A stretch of DNA of 64,000 nt. It comes from Marinifilum sp. D737 (GTDB lineage Bacteria; Bacteroidota; Bacteroidia; Bacteroidales; Marinifilaceae). The notes beneath the pieces were generated by a model. The model saw nothing but the letters and a program-made list of their open reading frames with translations, had not been told where the DNA came from and did not search any database. Shown here piece after piece: positions 34,213 through 43,620 of the stretch (the stretch's first letter is position 1; the number at the start of each line of letters is the position of its first letter). The stretch lies in assembly GCF_026672275.1 (NCBI RefSeq), contig NZ_JANQCD010000029.1:1-64000 (forward strand). Direction: 5' to 3'. The translations under genes were made by a program, and so were the position numbers.

Positions 34213-34232
34213 ATTCACTCATTCACTCATTC
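34213..34232. repeat. Short tandem repeat before the flippase gene
   Basis: The octamer CATTCACT is repeated and then followed by CATTCC. A similar string occurs just upstream at 34193-34200. It may be only low-complexity sequence. Confidence 0.45.
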
Positions 34233-34241
34233 CTTTTTTGT

Positions 34242-34249
34242 TAAATTTG
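34242..34249 (+). promoter_or_regulatory. -7 promoter element before the flippase gene
   Basis: TAAATTTG, a full match to TAnnTTTG. Transcription would begin near 34256, which is after the first in-frame TTG (34253) and supports a start at the second TTG (34283). Confidence 0.35.
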
Positions 34250-34282
34250 TGATTGTATCACTACCAAATATACAATTGCACA

Positions 34283-35755
34283 TTGGGAATTATTCGACAA
34301 CAAACCATTAAGGGAAGTTTCGTTTCGTATATCGGAGCGATTTTGGGATTTTTAAATACGGGTATATTGTATCCCAGTTTTTTTGCAACCGATCAAATAG
34401 GATTAATTGCCTGGTTGGGTGCGATTACTACTGTTGCAGCACAATTTTCAACACTTGGTTTTAACAATGTAACAGCCCGTTTGTTTCCTTACTTCCGTAA
34501 CGAGAATGTAAATCACAACGGCTATTTGTTTATTCTGTTTTGGGTTGGTATGGCTGGTTTTGCAATGTCGCTTATTGCTTATTTTATTTTGCAACCCATT
34601 GCAATCGAAACATATCAAGATGAATCACCAATGTATTTGAACTACTTGATTTATCTGATTCCATTGATATTTTTCACCCTTTTCTATAATTTGTTTGAGG
34701 GGTACAACAGAGTGATGTATGATGCAGTTTCAGGGACCTTTTTTAGAGATATTGTTTTTAAAGTTCTAAACCTTATTTTTTTGATCCTCTTTTCGGTAAA
34801 AGTGATCGATTTTTCTCAGTTTATTTTACTTTACGTACTGGCATATTGCTCTCCAACAGTGTTTTTATTCATTTTACTTTGGGTACGTGGACAAATTTCT
34901 TTTGCATCCAATTTAAAGTTTGTTACGCCGGAACTACGAAAATCGATGGCTAGTGTTTCCTTATTTGGGATATTGAATGGCTTAAGTGATAAGTTAGCCA
35001 ACCAAATTGACAGAATCATGATTGAAGGGTTTATTGGTTTGGGGTCAACAGGGATTTTTGCAACCATGACCAATTTTGGAACCTTGGTTTCTATGCCTTC
35101 AAGAAGTTTGAAAAAAATAGCAAGTACGGTTATTGCTGAGGCATGGAAAAAGAATGATTTAAAAACAATTGCTCAAATATACTCACAAAGCGGATTACAT
35201 CAGTTTATGGTAGGATGCCTTTTGTTTATTGGCATCTGGATCAATATTGATAATGTTTTTGAAATTGTATCTGATCGTTTTATTGATGGGAAATATGTTG
35301 TGTTTTTTATTGGTATTGGGCATGTAATACAGATGGCATCAGGAGTGAGTGGGGTAATTATTCAATCATCGCCATACTATAAAATGCAGGCTGTATTCAT
35401 GACTCTATATGGTCTTTTGGTAATTATTACCAACCTTATCATGATTCCGATCTGGGGGATTACAGGAGCAGCAATAGCCTCTGTAACAGCAACTTTATTT
35501 TTTAACTTATCCAAGTATCTGTTTTTACTGAATAAATATAAATTTCAACCATTTAATTACCGTTATTTAATGGTGATATTGGTTGCTGTCACAGCTTATT
35601 ACGCTGGAACACTGTTACCAAAAATGGACTGGTTTGTATTCGATATTGCAATCAGGTCATCAATAGTTGGCGGAGTTTATCTTTTATTGTCTTTTGCCTT
35701 TAAAATATCATCTGATTTCAACCAGTTTGTTAAAAAGTACATAAAGCTTGGTTAA
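34283..35755 (+). CDS. Polysaccharide flippase-like protein (MATE/MOP superfamily)
   Basis: About 490 residues with 12-14 predicted membrane helices. The start GIIRQQTIKGSFVSYIGAILGFLN and the segments ASTVIAEAWKKND and ITGAAIASVTATLFFN fit Wzx-type flippases of the MOP superfamily, which move lipid-linked oligosaccharides across the inner membrane. No ATG is available near the N-terminus. TTG at 34283 is used because family members begin with MG-I and because the promoter element precedes it; TTG at 34253 is the longer choice. It converges with and overlaps (4 bases) the acyltransferase gene. Capsule or O-antigen-like export is likely. Confidence 0.82.
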   Translation: MGIIRQQTIKGSFVSYIGAILGFLNTGILYPSFFATDQIGLIAWLGAITTVAAQFSTLGFNNVTARLFPYFRNENVNHNGYLFILFWVGMAGFAMSLIAYFILQPIAIETYQDESPMYLNYLIYLIPLIFFTLFYNLFEGYNRVMYDAVSGTFFRDIVFKVLNLIFLILFSVKVIDFSQFILLYVLAYCSPTVFLFILLWVRGQISFASNLKFVTPELRKSMASVSLFGILNGLSDKLANQIDRIMIEGFIGLGSTGIFATMTNFGTLVSMPSRSLKKIASTVIAEAWKKNDLKTIAQIYSQSGLHQFMVGCLLFIGIWINIDNVFEIVSDRFIDGKYVVFFIGIGHVIQMASGVSGVIIQSSPYYKMQAVFMTLYGLLVIITNLIMIPIWGITGAAIASVTATLFFNLSKYLFLLNKYKFQPFNYRYLMVILVAVTAYYAGTLLPKMDWFVFDIAIRSSIVGGVYLLLSFAFKISSDFNQFVKKYIKLG

Positions 35756-36633
35756 TGACAAATTTCATGATCTTGCTTTTGTAACTTCCATCTTTTGTGA
35801 CTCCATAGCCAGTATTGGGGATTTTGTATGATTTGATCTTCGAGTAGTTTGGTGTGTTGCTTTGTAATGCTTCCATATTTAGCTTGTTGCGGATTTTCTT
35901 CGATGATCTTTAATTCTACTTCATAATATCCGCGCTTAACTCTTTCAATATTTAGGAAAACAACTGCATAATCAAAATCAACAGCATATTTTTCTGTACC
36001 AAACATTACAGCGGTATCCTGATTTAGGAATTTAGTCCAGAATAAGTTTGTCTTGTTGCGCTTGGGACATTGATCACTACCAAATCCTACTAAATATGTT
36101 TTGTCTTTTTTATCTTCTAAAAAGCTTTTTGTTTCTTGTTTGGGAATCAGTTGCAGTCCTGATTTGCCTCTGGTTTCTCTAAATTTCTTGTCAAAAAATT
36201 TATTTGATAATGGTTTGTAAATTGCACTGGTTTTGTGTTTTAACGAGCCGCCAAGTGCAGTAGCAACCATTTCCCAGTTGTTGTAATGCCCAAATGCAAG
36301 CACAATACTTTTCTTTTGTTTATACAATTCATCAATAGCTTCCAGGTTTTTTATTCTGCATCGTTTTTGAGCTTCTTTGGCACTTATGCTAAAGCATCTG
36401 ATACTTTCTACTATAAAATCACAAAAGAAACGATTAAAATCTCGGGCAATTCTTTTGTGTTCCTCATGGCTTTTTTCAGGAAATGAGTTTCGAATGTTAT
36501 TCAGAATCAGCTTTTTTCGATATCGAATGACATAATGGTTTAAAACAAAAAGCAGATCCGATATCAGGTACGAAACACGAAGTGGTAGTAGAGATATTGG
36601 CTTTAGAAATAGGTAATACAATAGTGGTGTCAT
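35752..36633 (-). CDS. Lipid A acyltransferase-like protein (LpxL/HtrB family)
   Basis: A 293-residue member of the lysophospholipid acyltransferase superfamily, LpxL/HtrB branch. The catalytic motif is H-x4-E, GHYNNWE near residue 115. An N-terminal hydrophobic region (LPLRVSYLISDLLFVLNHYVIRYR) anchors it to the inner membrane, and NIRNSFPEKS is typical of the family. It would add a secondary acyl chain to lipid A. Its last 4 bases overlap the end of the converging flippase gene. A -7 element (TATATTTG) lies 26-33 bases upstream. Confidence 0.88.
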   Translation of the reverse strand: MTPLLYYLFLKPISLLPLRVSYLISDLLFVLNHYVIRYRKKLILNNIRNSFPEKSHEEHKRIARDFNRFFCDFIVESIRCFSISAKEAQKRCRIKNLEAIDELYKQKKSIVLAFGHYNNWEMVATALGGSLKHKTSAIYKPLSNKFFDKKFRETRGKSGLQLIPKQETKSFLEDKKDKTYLVGFGSDQCPKRNKTNLFWTKFLNQDTAVMFGTEKYAVDFDYAVVFLNIERVKRGYYEVELKIIEENPQQAKYGSITKQHTKLLEDQIIQNPQYWLWSHKRWKLQKQDHEICH

Positions 36634-36658
36634 GCTTAATATATTGGTGGTTCGGGCA

Positions 36659-36666
36659 CAAATATA
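36659..36666 (-). promoter_or_regulatory. -7 promoter element before the acyltransferase gene
   Basis: Read leftwards it is TATATTTG, 26 bases before the ATG. The upstream TTTG is not seen at 19-20 bases. Confidence 0.35.
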
Positions 36667-36711
36667 GAAGCATTCCGGGAAAATAAAATCTGAGTTTGAT
36701 AAAAGGAAAAA

Positions 36712-37101
36712 TTATTCCTTGATGATTTCAATAATCTCAGTGGTTGAAATGGATGGAGTACGTTCAAGATATACAACTTCGCAAAGCGATTTGAATTCAT
36801 CAAATCTTCCTTCCCAGTCGTTACCCATAACCAAGACATCGGCATTGTATTTCTTTATGTATTCGCCTTTAAGCTCTAAAGATTCTTCGTAGAACACTTC
36901 GTCAACCACTTTTAAAGATTCAATGATTCTCATTCGATCTTTTTCGGTGTATATAGGATTCTTTTGCTTCTTAGAGAAGTTTAAAGCATCGGTAGAGATT
37001 CCAACAATTAAGTAATCACCCTGTGCTCTGGCACGTTCTAAAATTCTTAAATGTCCGATGTGAAATAAATCAAAAGTACCAAAAGTGATTACGCGTTTCA
37101 T
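36712..37101 (-). CDS. tagD: Glycerol-3-phosphate cytidylyltransferase
   Basis: A 129-residue cytidylyltransferase with the HIGH motif at 14-17 (FDLFHIGHLRIL) and the RTPSISTTEI signature near the C-terminus. These match TagD/GCT, which makes CDP-glycerol from CTP and sn-glycerol 3-phosphate. The next two genes upstream encode CDP-glycerol glycerophosphotransferase-family proteins, so together they could build a glycerol-phosphate polymer or decorate a surface glycan. The length is normal (129 in Bacillus TagD). Confidence 0.93.
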   Translation of the reverse strand: MKRVITFGTFDLFHIGHLRILERARAQGDYLIVGISTDALNFSKKQKNPIYTEKDRMRIIESLKVVDEVFYEESLELKGEYIKKYNADVLVMGNDWEGRFDEFKSLCEVVYLERTPSISTTEIIEIIKE

Positions 37102-37158
37102 ATGATTGTTGTTTGTCTTTTGTTGACTGTTTATTGTTTACTGATAATTGCCTGCAGT

Positions 37159-38388
37159 TTACTGGCGAAGATAATGTTCTTGGATGAAATTAAAAATTCT
37201 CTCAGAAGCTTTATCATCAATGTTATCGTAGGATTTTTGAATAATTTCTTCTCGCTTGCCTTTAAAGAGATCTTTATTGCTCAGATTCTCTATCAAATCT
37301 TCCTGCAATTTTTGTTGATTGGTAGAAATCGGTCCAACAATAAAATCGTTAAAGAAAGTGTGTAGCTCTCGATCTTTGGTTTCATACTTCTCACGATCGT
37401 AAAGCAAGAAGAAAACCGGTCGATTCAACAAGATATAATCCATGTAGATAGAAGAATAATCGCTAATCATGGCATCGGTTTCCGGAAGGAAAGGGTAAAC
37501 ATCCTTTACATTATCGTACCATAGAATTCTTTCAAAATCATCGCTTATGGTTTGATATTGTGGCAAAGGATGCAGTTTGAACACAAATACCAAATCGTTC
37601 TGCAAGGCGAATTCGTTAAGCGATTTTAAATCAAGAATCTCATCAGAAATGCCATCGCCACCTGTATCGCGAAATGTTGGAGCATACAGAATCGATTTGA
37701 TTCCATTTTTGCGCATTTCCGCAACTTTACTGATGGTTTCTACATCCGAATTTAAAAGTGCATTCTCGTACTTTTCAGGATTTACAATGATGTCGTTTCT
37801 AGGATAACCCGTATCAATAAAATGATCGCTTATAAATGCTGGTTTAAAGAATTTTTCGGTAAAGAACTTGCCAGTAGAAATTAGCGCTTGATATTTTGGC
37901 AATTTCCCCACAAAGTTAAGAATGAATCTGCGGTATAATGAGCTGGTTTCCTGAATGAAAAATTTATTGCTGCGTTGAATTTTCTTGAAGCCAATGCCAT
38001 GCCATATTTGTACAATTTTTGCTCTCCAAAACAATTGAAAACGACAATTGTCCATCCAAGAAAAATTATCAACTACAAACACTTTACTTCTCAGCATAAT
38101 CCAATAAGCTTTACATGAAGGGTAGTAGAGAATATTGTCGTATTTCTGATTCAGTTCATTGAAAACATCCCTGTTTGCAGTTAGCAAATAGAATTCCTGA
38201 TCCGGTTTTTTCTCGGCCAAATAGAGAAAAAAGAATTTTACATTGTCGTTAAAGAATCCATCTTTGGCACCCATTAAAACCATCAGGTTTTTCTTTTTGG
38301 GAATCAGGTAACTTAACGGAACAAGAAAAATCCACCCCAAAAGAGTGGTGAAAAATATAACTGGCTTGGAATGTTTATTTAGGTTCAT
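37159..38388 (-). CDS. CDP-glycerol glycerophosphotransferase family protein
   Basis: A 409-residue protein of the TagF/TagB family. Family signatures are VQIWHGIGFKKI near residue 135, TGYPRNDIIV, ILYAPTFRDTG, and VDIL-like DAMISDYSSIYMDYILLNRPVFFL near residue 325. A hydrophobic N-terminal patch (KPVIFFTTLLGWIFLVPLSYL) may bring it to the membrane. These enzymes transfer glycerol phosphate from CDP-glycerol. It lies between tagD and a second family member, each 0-57 bases apart, so co-transcription is likely. Confidence 0.88.
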   Translation of the reverse strand: MNLNKHSKPVIFFTTLLGWIFLVPLSYLIPKKKNLMVLMGAKDGFFNDNVKFFFLYLAEKKPDQEFYLLTANRDVFNELNQKYDNILYYPSCKAYWIMLRSKVFVVDNFSWMDNCRFQLFWRAKIVQIWHGIGFKKIQRSNKFFIQETSSLYRRFILNFVGKLPKYQALISTGKFFTEKFFKPAFISDHFIDTGYPRNDIIVNPEKYENALLNSDVETISKVAEMRKNGIKSILYAPTFRDTGGDGISDEILDLKSLNEFALQNDLVFVFKLHPLPQYQTISDDFERILWYDNVKDVYPFLPETDAMISDYSSIYMDYILLNRPVFFLLYDREKYETKDRELHTFFNDFIVGPISTNQQKLQEDLIENLSNKDLFKGKREEIIQKSYDNIDDKASERIFNFIQEHYLRQ

Positions 38389-39615
38389 TTATTGATTCAA
38401 TTTTCGAATTTCGTTGTAAACTCTTTCGCAACTGCCATTATCCTGGTAAGTGTGGTACATGTCGCGAATTTTTTTGCGCCACTTGGCATGTGTCAATGGT
38501 TGATCGAAATAGCGTTTCAGGTGAGTGATAAACTCTTTTTGGCTTTCCGATTTTGCACCAGGACTGTTCTCATCAAAGTTGATGAAAAAACCTTTGTACT
38601 GACTGTATTCTTCCAAATCGTAAGGAAGAAAAACAACTGGTCGATCAAGCAATAGGTAATCGATCCAAAGCGATGAATAATCGGTAACCAGAATATCTAC
38701 GTAAGGAAGCAAGTCATACACATCTGCAAACCTGTCCTGGTCGGCCTTTATTACTCTTTCGATTGAAAAGAAATCATGTGTTTTTTGAACAGATTTACGT
38801 TTGATATCTTCTTTATGCCCACGAACCAGAATGTATGCATCTTCTTCTTCCAGGAATTTTGAAAGTTGATCGGCATTAAAATCTTCGAATGGGAAAAAGT
38901 GAGTTTTGTGTCCTTCCTCGCGCCAGGTTGGTGCGTAAAGTATAATTTTCCGATCCAGAAAAGGATTTTTAAGAAGCAAATCGGTATTTAAATGTTCCGG
39001 ATCAGTCAAGTAGTCGTTTCGTGGCAAACCCGTTACCCAAACATCATTCATGTCCATATTAAATCCGGCAGCATGTATGATTTGCTCTAAAGGCGAACTC
39101 CCCACCATGTAGGAATAGCCCTGAAGTTGTTTCTGCTTTCCATATTTTCTCCACACGGCAGTTTGTAAACCCATTTTTTTCATTGGAGTTCCATGTCCCA
39201 GATAGATGATGTTTTTACACTTTGTATTCAGGTAATATGGTGCAAAAGCAGCAGCACTAATTCCATAGGAAATAATTACATGCTTGCTTCGTAAAAACAG
39301 TATAAAACCTTTAACAGACCAGGCGTAGACCACTTCGCCTGGAAATTTCTCTTGTAACTGCTTGTATAATTCTTTGTGTGGTGTAAACAAAATGCTGTTG
39401 AAATCGTTCTTCACCCTCATGTATTCGAACAGGTATTTTGAATTGTCGAAATAGTTTTTTTCGGTCAAAAAGAAAAGTGCAATTCTCTTGTTCTTAGGTA
39501 CTAACTTCTCTATAAAGAAATAGAACCAACGTAGAAAAAACAGTACGATATGCAGAAAAACAATTTTCTGCATGAAGTTTACAAATTGTTGTGGTTTGGT
39601 GTATCCGCTAGACAT
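38389..39615 (-). CDS. CDP-glycerol glycerophosphotransferase family protein (second)
   Basis: About 408 residues, paralogous to the next gene downstream (37159-38388) in layout. Motifs include YLGHGTPMKKMG, VTGLPRNDYLT, ILYAPTWREEGHKT and VTDYSSLWIDYLLLDRPVVFLPYD. Two family members side by side could act as primer and polymerase, as TagB and TagF do, but roles cannot be assigned. The frame extends upstream to a TTG at 39663; ATG at 39615, which overlaps the YfhO stop by 8 bases, is preferred. It stops exactly where the next gene begins (TGA at the junction). Confidence 0.88.
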   Translation of the reverse strand: MSSGYTKPQQFVNFMQKIVFLHIVLFFLRWFYFFIEKLVPKNKRIALFFLTEKNYFDNSKYLFEYMRVKNDFNSILFTPHKELYKQLQEKFPGEVVYAWSVKGFILFLRSKHVIISYGISAAAFAPYYLNTKCKNIIYLGHGTPMKKMGLQTAVWRKYGKQKQLQGYSYMVGSSPLEQIIHAAGFNMDMNDVWVTGLPRNDYLTDPEHLNTDLLLKNPFLDRKIILYAPTWREEGHKTHFFPFEDFNADQLSKFLEEEDAYILVRGHKEDIKRKSVQKTHDFFSIERVIKADQDRFADVYDLLPYVDILVTDYSSLWIDYLLLDRPVVFLPYDLEEYSQYKGFFINFDENSPGAKSESQKEFITHLKRYFDQPLTHAKWRKKIRDMYHTYQDNGSCERVYNEIRKLNQ

Positions 39616-42217
39616 TTTCCTTTTTATAGTTTTTAATGCCAAACACAATTGCTCCAATTGCAATTACAAAGAAAAGAATCATACTGGTCAATGAAATTTT
39701 CTCACCAACAAAGTATCCCTTAGGTTCAAATTTGAACTCAACTTTGTGATTTCCTGCTGGAAGTTTCATGGCACGAAGAACATAGTTTGCTCTAAAGTGT
39801 TTTGCTGGTTTTCCATCGACATACGCATTCCAACCAGGTTGATAATACACTTCAGAGAAAACAGCCAGTTGTTCTGTTTTTGCCTGATACTGGTAGTTAA
39901 TCTGATTTGGCGAATATTTTGTCATTTGAATGTTGGCTGTTGAATCTGCAATAATGCTTAAGCCCTTCAACTGATTTTTAAAACGCTGATCAACAATTGC
40001 CTCTTTAGCCGGATCAAAGCCATTTAAAAGCATGATTTCTTCATTGGCATCTTTAACCAATTTATAAGAATCAACAAACCATGCATTTCCGAGTGCGTTT
40101 GGATTAATGCTTAGCTGAGCTCCTTTTTCTCCCTGGCTAATAATGTATTTTGCATTCAACATGTCCAAAGCCTTCATGTTGCCTTTGTCGATATGATATT
40201 CGTACAATTCCTGAACACGACGCAATTTTGCTCCATGATAACCTCCAATGGATTTGTGGAAGTAAGATGGACGTGCATTCTGGAAAGGACCACCGATTTG
40301 TTCAAACACCCTGTAATTGGTGTTGTAGGTAACGGCCCAAATTTGTGCTGCTACTTTTTCGTAATCGTTGGCTTTTCTGTTCTTTCGGGTGTAGTCTTTT
40401 ACTGCCTGATCGGCAATTGCCTTTAATTCAGGATTGTTTTTTAACTCGTTCTGCAGAATTTGAAAATCTGCCATATTAGGCATGTATGCCAGGTTCAGTT
40501 CTTTCTTTTCTACAAATGCATCATTGGTAGTAAAGCGTTTGTTAACCGGATACAAATCAGCTATAACCAAAATAATTACCGCTGGAATAAAGAATTTTGC
40601 TTTCAGATAATCTTTAGAATAAGCCCAAACCAAAGCTGCACCAACTATAATGAACAGGAAGCTTCTTAAAGCATCAGCTCTGAACATGTCGATACGAGCA
40701 TTGACCAAATCGTTCTGAATTTGAGCAATGAAAGAAACTGCATTCGGATTGGAAGCACTAATTTGAGTAAAATAGTTTTGTTCCACATCGCTTAAGAAAT
40801 CCAAACCAAAAGTTGGGATAAGATAGAGAAGAAGTGCAACACCTCCTGTTAATGCAAATGGCAGAACCAATACATTTAGGTTTAGAGAAGCAAACTTCAC
40901 TTTTTTCTTCAGTATCTCAGGTTCATCAATTAGCTTTTTAAGCGCTAAAATGGCCAATAGAGGAATACACAGCTCAACGATAATCAAGATGGATGATACT
41001 GCTCTAAACTTGTTATAAAGTGGTACGTAATCGAAAAACAGATTTGTAAGGGCAGGGAAGTTATGTCCCCAGGATAGCATGATTGCCAAAATAGTAGCTG
41101 TTAGCAATCCCCATTTTAGGCGACCTGCCACAATAAATAGCCCTAAAAAGAATAAAAACAAGATAAAGGCTCCTACATAAACAGGACCAACGGTAAATAA
41201 CTGATTTCCCCAGTAGTGGTGGTTTTTCACCTGTTCCATATTGTAATAATCAGCAACCGATTTAACCTGACCGCCATTTACATAGTTCAAAACCTGTATG
41301 CCTTCTTGTGGAGATCCACCGCCGCCTTTTGCATTGGGAATCAATAAGCTTAAAGTTTCCTGGATTCCGTAACTCCACATGGTTCCGTAATCTTTATCTA
41401 CTCCAGTGGTTTGGTTGTCCTTATTACCCAAACTCAATTCCGATTTACCTCGAATTGTGGATTTACTGTATTCGTATGAGCTATATAAGTTCGTAAAGTT
41501 AACCCCCAAAGCAATAATCGAAGCTATGGCAAGTACTCCTATGGCTTTAAAGAAATGTTTCAGATTCTTTTCTTTAAACTGGTGGTAGAATTCATAGATC
41601 AGAATACAAATAACCGTAAGCATAAAATAATAAGTCATTTGTATGTGGTTGGAATACAATTCCATGATCAGGAAGAATGTGGCTATAATTCCACCCCAAA
41701 GATATCGTCCTCTTAATACCATTAATATTCCACCAAGGGCGGGAGGGATGAAAGCCAATGCATTTACCTTCCACAAATGTCCTGCTCCAATGATAATGAT
41801 GAAATAAGTGGAAAATGCATATGCAACGGAACCCGCGATGGAGAGCCATGGATTAACTCGTAAACTAATGAGAAGGATATAAAAACCAAGCATGTACAGA
41901 ATGAGGTACTTCACAGGATCTGGAGTATAAAGCTCCATCATCTTCTTAAAAGTGTACATGTCTTTTGCTTGGTAATCAACATTAATTTGGTAAGATGGCA
42001 TTCCTCCAAACATCGAGTTGGTCCACAAGGCATCTTCGCCTGTCTTTTCTCGAAAATCAATAATTTCTTTTTTAGCACCCCAAGCGTGAATTGAGTCACC
42101 CTTTTTGTACTGTTTTCCCTCCATAGCAGGCTGGAAATACATGAATGCTACAATTAAAAATACCAGGATGGATACCAGGTGAGGCAATGCGGACTTAAAT
42201 ATCGACTTAAAACTCAT
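39608..42217 (-). CDS. YfhO-family membrane protein
   Basis: An 869-residue protein with an N-terminal hydrophobic region of about 12 membrane helices and a C-terminal soluble domain after residue 560. HLWKVNALAFIPPALGGILM, YSNHIQMTYYFMLTVICILIYEF and the end pattern SEVYYQPGWNAYVDGKPAKHFRANYVLRAMKLPAGNHKVEFKFEP are typical of the YfhO family, thought to be GT-C-like glycosyltransferases that act on lipoteichoic acid or other glycans in Firmicutes. Its place upstream of the CDP-glycerol genes with an 8-base overlap fits a shared role in surface polymer modification. Confidence 0.85.
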   Translation of the reverse strand: MSFKSIFKSALPHLVSILVFLIVAFMYFQPAMEGKQYKKGDSIHAWGAKKEIIDFREKTGEDALWTNSMFGGMPSYQINVDYQAKDMYTFKKMMELYTPDPVKYLILYMLGFYILLISLRVNPWLSIAGSVAYAFSTYFIIIIGAGHLWKVNALAFIPPALGGILMVLRGRYLWGGIIATFFLIMELYSNHIQMTYYFMLTVICILIYEFYHQFKEKNLKHFFKAIGVLAIASIIALGVNFTNLYSSYEYSKSTIRGKSELSLGNKDNQTTGVDKDYGTMWSYGIQETLSLLIPNAKGGGGSPQEGIQVLNYVNGGQVKSVADYYNMEQVKNHHYWGNQLFTVGPVYVGAFILFLFFLGLFIVAGRLKWGLLTATILAIMLSWGHNFPALTNLFFDYVPLYNKFRAVSSILIIVELCIPLLAILALKKLIDEPEILKKKVKFASLNLNVLVLPFALTGGVALLLYLIPTFGLDFLSDVEQNYFTQISASNPNAVSFIAQIQNDLVNARIDMFRADALRSFLFIIVGAALVWAYSKDYLKAKFFIPAVIILVIADLYPVNKRFTTNDAFVEKKELNLAYMPNMADFQILQNELKNNPELKAIADQAVKDYTRKNRKANDYEKVAAQIWAVTYNTNYRVFEQIGGPFQNARPSYFHKSIGGYHGAKLRRVQELYEYHIDKGNMKALDMLNAKYIISQGEKGAQLSINPNALGNAWFVDSYKLVKDANEEIMLLNGFDPAKEAIVDQRFKNQLKGLSIIADSTANIQMTKYSPNQINYQYQAKTEQLAVFSEVYYQPGWNAYVDGKPAKHFRANYVLRAMKLPAGNHKVEFKFEPKGYFVGEKISLTSMILFFVIAIGAIVFGIKNYKKENV

Positions 42218-42237
42218 ATTGAATTATGAATTAGGAT

Positions 42238-42287
42238 CCCGATAGTTATCGGGGATGAATTATGAGTGAATCAATTCATAATTCATC
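42238..42287. repeat. Two adjacent inverted repeats upstream of the YfhO gene
   Basis: CCCGAT-AGTT-ATCGGG (42238-42253) and a 12-base perfect stem GATGAATTATGA (42254-42265) with TCATAATTCATC (42276-42287). The first resembles the GGATCCCGATAG..TATCGGG type of dispersed repeat in this phylum (from memory). Confidence 0.6.
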
Positions 42288-42324
42288 ATTGATAATTGAT
42301 AATTTTAAATTCAGGCTCTAAAAT

Positions 42325-42357
42325 ACAAAAAGCACAGAACAATATTGCCCTGTGCTT
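42325..42357 (-). terminator. Terminator of the Ntn hydrolase gene
   Basis: AAGCACAG (42330-42337) pairs with CTGTGCTT (42350-42357), followed leftwards by T's. It lies beyond the stop codon at 42388. Confidence 0.65.
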
Positions 42358-42387
42358 CACTTAATGTTTTTACGATTGTTTATTTCC

Positions 42388-43620
42388 TTACAAACTTTGG
42401 TACTTTTGGGTATCAAGCATGCCCTTATAAGTTTTGTAAGTGTAATCATCCAACCATTGGTAGAATTCTTCAATCTCTTTTTTATTCACTTTAGCTGAAC
42501 GCCATTTCTTTTGGTGCTCCTCTGTATTTTTGAAAAGTTCTTCTTCAGCTTTTTCAAGTTTTTGAATAATACCAGTCTTCTCAGCATTAATCAATTCTGA
42601 TACTTTTAAGTATTTGTATCCAGCCGAACGAGAAATTGGATAGCAGCGGTCTTTCAATTCCATAGCCATTGCATTCAATGGGCAGTTTTCTTTTCCATCA
42701 GCCAATAATACTTTAGGCAAATTCTTGCCACCTTTTACCCAAACTGGCAAAGCAATTGAGGTATTTGGGAATCCAACCTGAGTCCAGATGGTAGCCATGT
42801 CTTTGTCTTCGCCTTCTTTCACACCTTCAATCATGATCATAGATGATGAGCCGTGACGAGTAATTAAATCACCTGAGTTTACAAAGTTTTCTCCGTAAGC
42901 TACAGTTTCAAACTCTTTTCTGAAGTCTCTTTTCAAAACAGGGTGCTTTAAGCATCTTGAGAAGTTCTGAATCACAGTCTTTGCATTCATATCACCACAA
43001 GCATCGGCTTGGTAGAAAATATCCTGAGCGGTTTGGAAACGAATAAATCCATAACCAATATCTTTTTTACCAGTAAAGGAGTAGTTGGTTCTAAGAATGT
43101 ATCCATTTGGCGCTTGTGCAGGATCGTTAGCGTCGAATTTGGTAAAAGTATGATTGTTTACTTCATAAAATGCAACATTTCCATCAGCATCCAGTACACC
43201 AAAGTGAGCAGCCAATCCCATTGGTTTAGGTGTATCTTTCAGCAATTGCTCAAACTCTTCAAGGTTTGCACACTGTTGCAGGGCCAATTTCATAAAGCGT
43301 CCTTCCTGATCTTTCAATGAAGTTGTATCCTGCATGTTTACATTGAAAGATGCAGAGTTCATGATTGCAAAACCCATAGCGTTAGATCCACCCCAAACTT
43401 GTTCCCCTTTTTCGTCGTTGGAATTGATCATACCGATGTATGGATATTTGCCATCGGTGAAATACATCATTTTGTTTTCAAAACTTTCTGTGTCGCGCAG
43501 TTTCCAAATCATTGGGCGACCATCTTTGGTGTACTTGCCGGAAATTACGGCAGTTGTGCAGGCTCCAGCCTGCCATACGCTTACTACAACAAGTAGCAGT
43601 AGGCTTAATAAATTTTTCAT
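42388..43620 (-). CDS. Secreted Ntn-type hydrolase (C45/C69-like)
   Basis: A 410-residue protein. The signal peptide ends ...VWQAGA, and the mature protein begins CTTAVISGKYTKDGRPMIWKLRD. This is the classic self-processed N-terminal cysteine nucleophile (Cys21) of Ntn hydrolases such as the C45 acyltransferases and C69 dipeptidases. Other segments: GGSNAMGFAIMNSASFN, GLAAHFGVLDADGNVAFYEVNN, and RTNYSFTG. Substrates in the family include acylated amino acids, penicillin-type amides and dipeptides, so the reaction is not fixed. It would be exported to the periplasm. It is convergent-free and stands alone. Confidence 0.8.
   Translation of the reverse strand: MKNLLSLLLLVVVSVWQAGACTTAVISGKYTKDGRPMIWKLRDTESFENKMMYFTDGKYPYIGMINSNDEKGEQVWGGSNAMGFAIMNSASFNVNMQDTTSLKDQEGRFMKLALQQCANLEEFEQLLKDTPKPMGLAAHFGVLDADGNVAFYEVNNHTFTKFDANDPAQAPNGYILRTNYSFTGKKDIGYGFIRFQTAQDIFYQADACGDMNAKTVIQNFSRCLKHPVLKRDFRKEFETVAYGENFVNSGDLITRHGSSSMIMIEGVKEGEDKDMATIWTQVGFPNTSIALPVWVKGGKNLPKVLLADGKENCPLNAMAMELKDRCYPISRSAGYKYLKVSELINAEKTGIIQKLEKAEEELFKNTEEHQKKWRSAKVNKKEIEEFYQWLDDYTYKTYKGMLDTQKYQSL

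Noticed and set aside
38389-39663. Longer form of the second CDP-glycerol transferase from a TTG at 39663
   Set aside because: The extra residues overlap the end of the YfhO gene by 56 bases; ATG at 39615 gives a normal 8-base overlap and the family's usual N-terminus.
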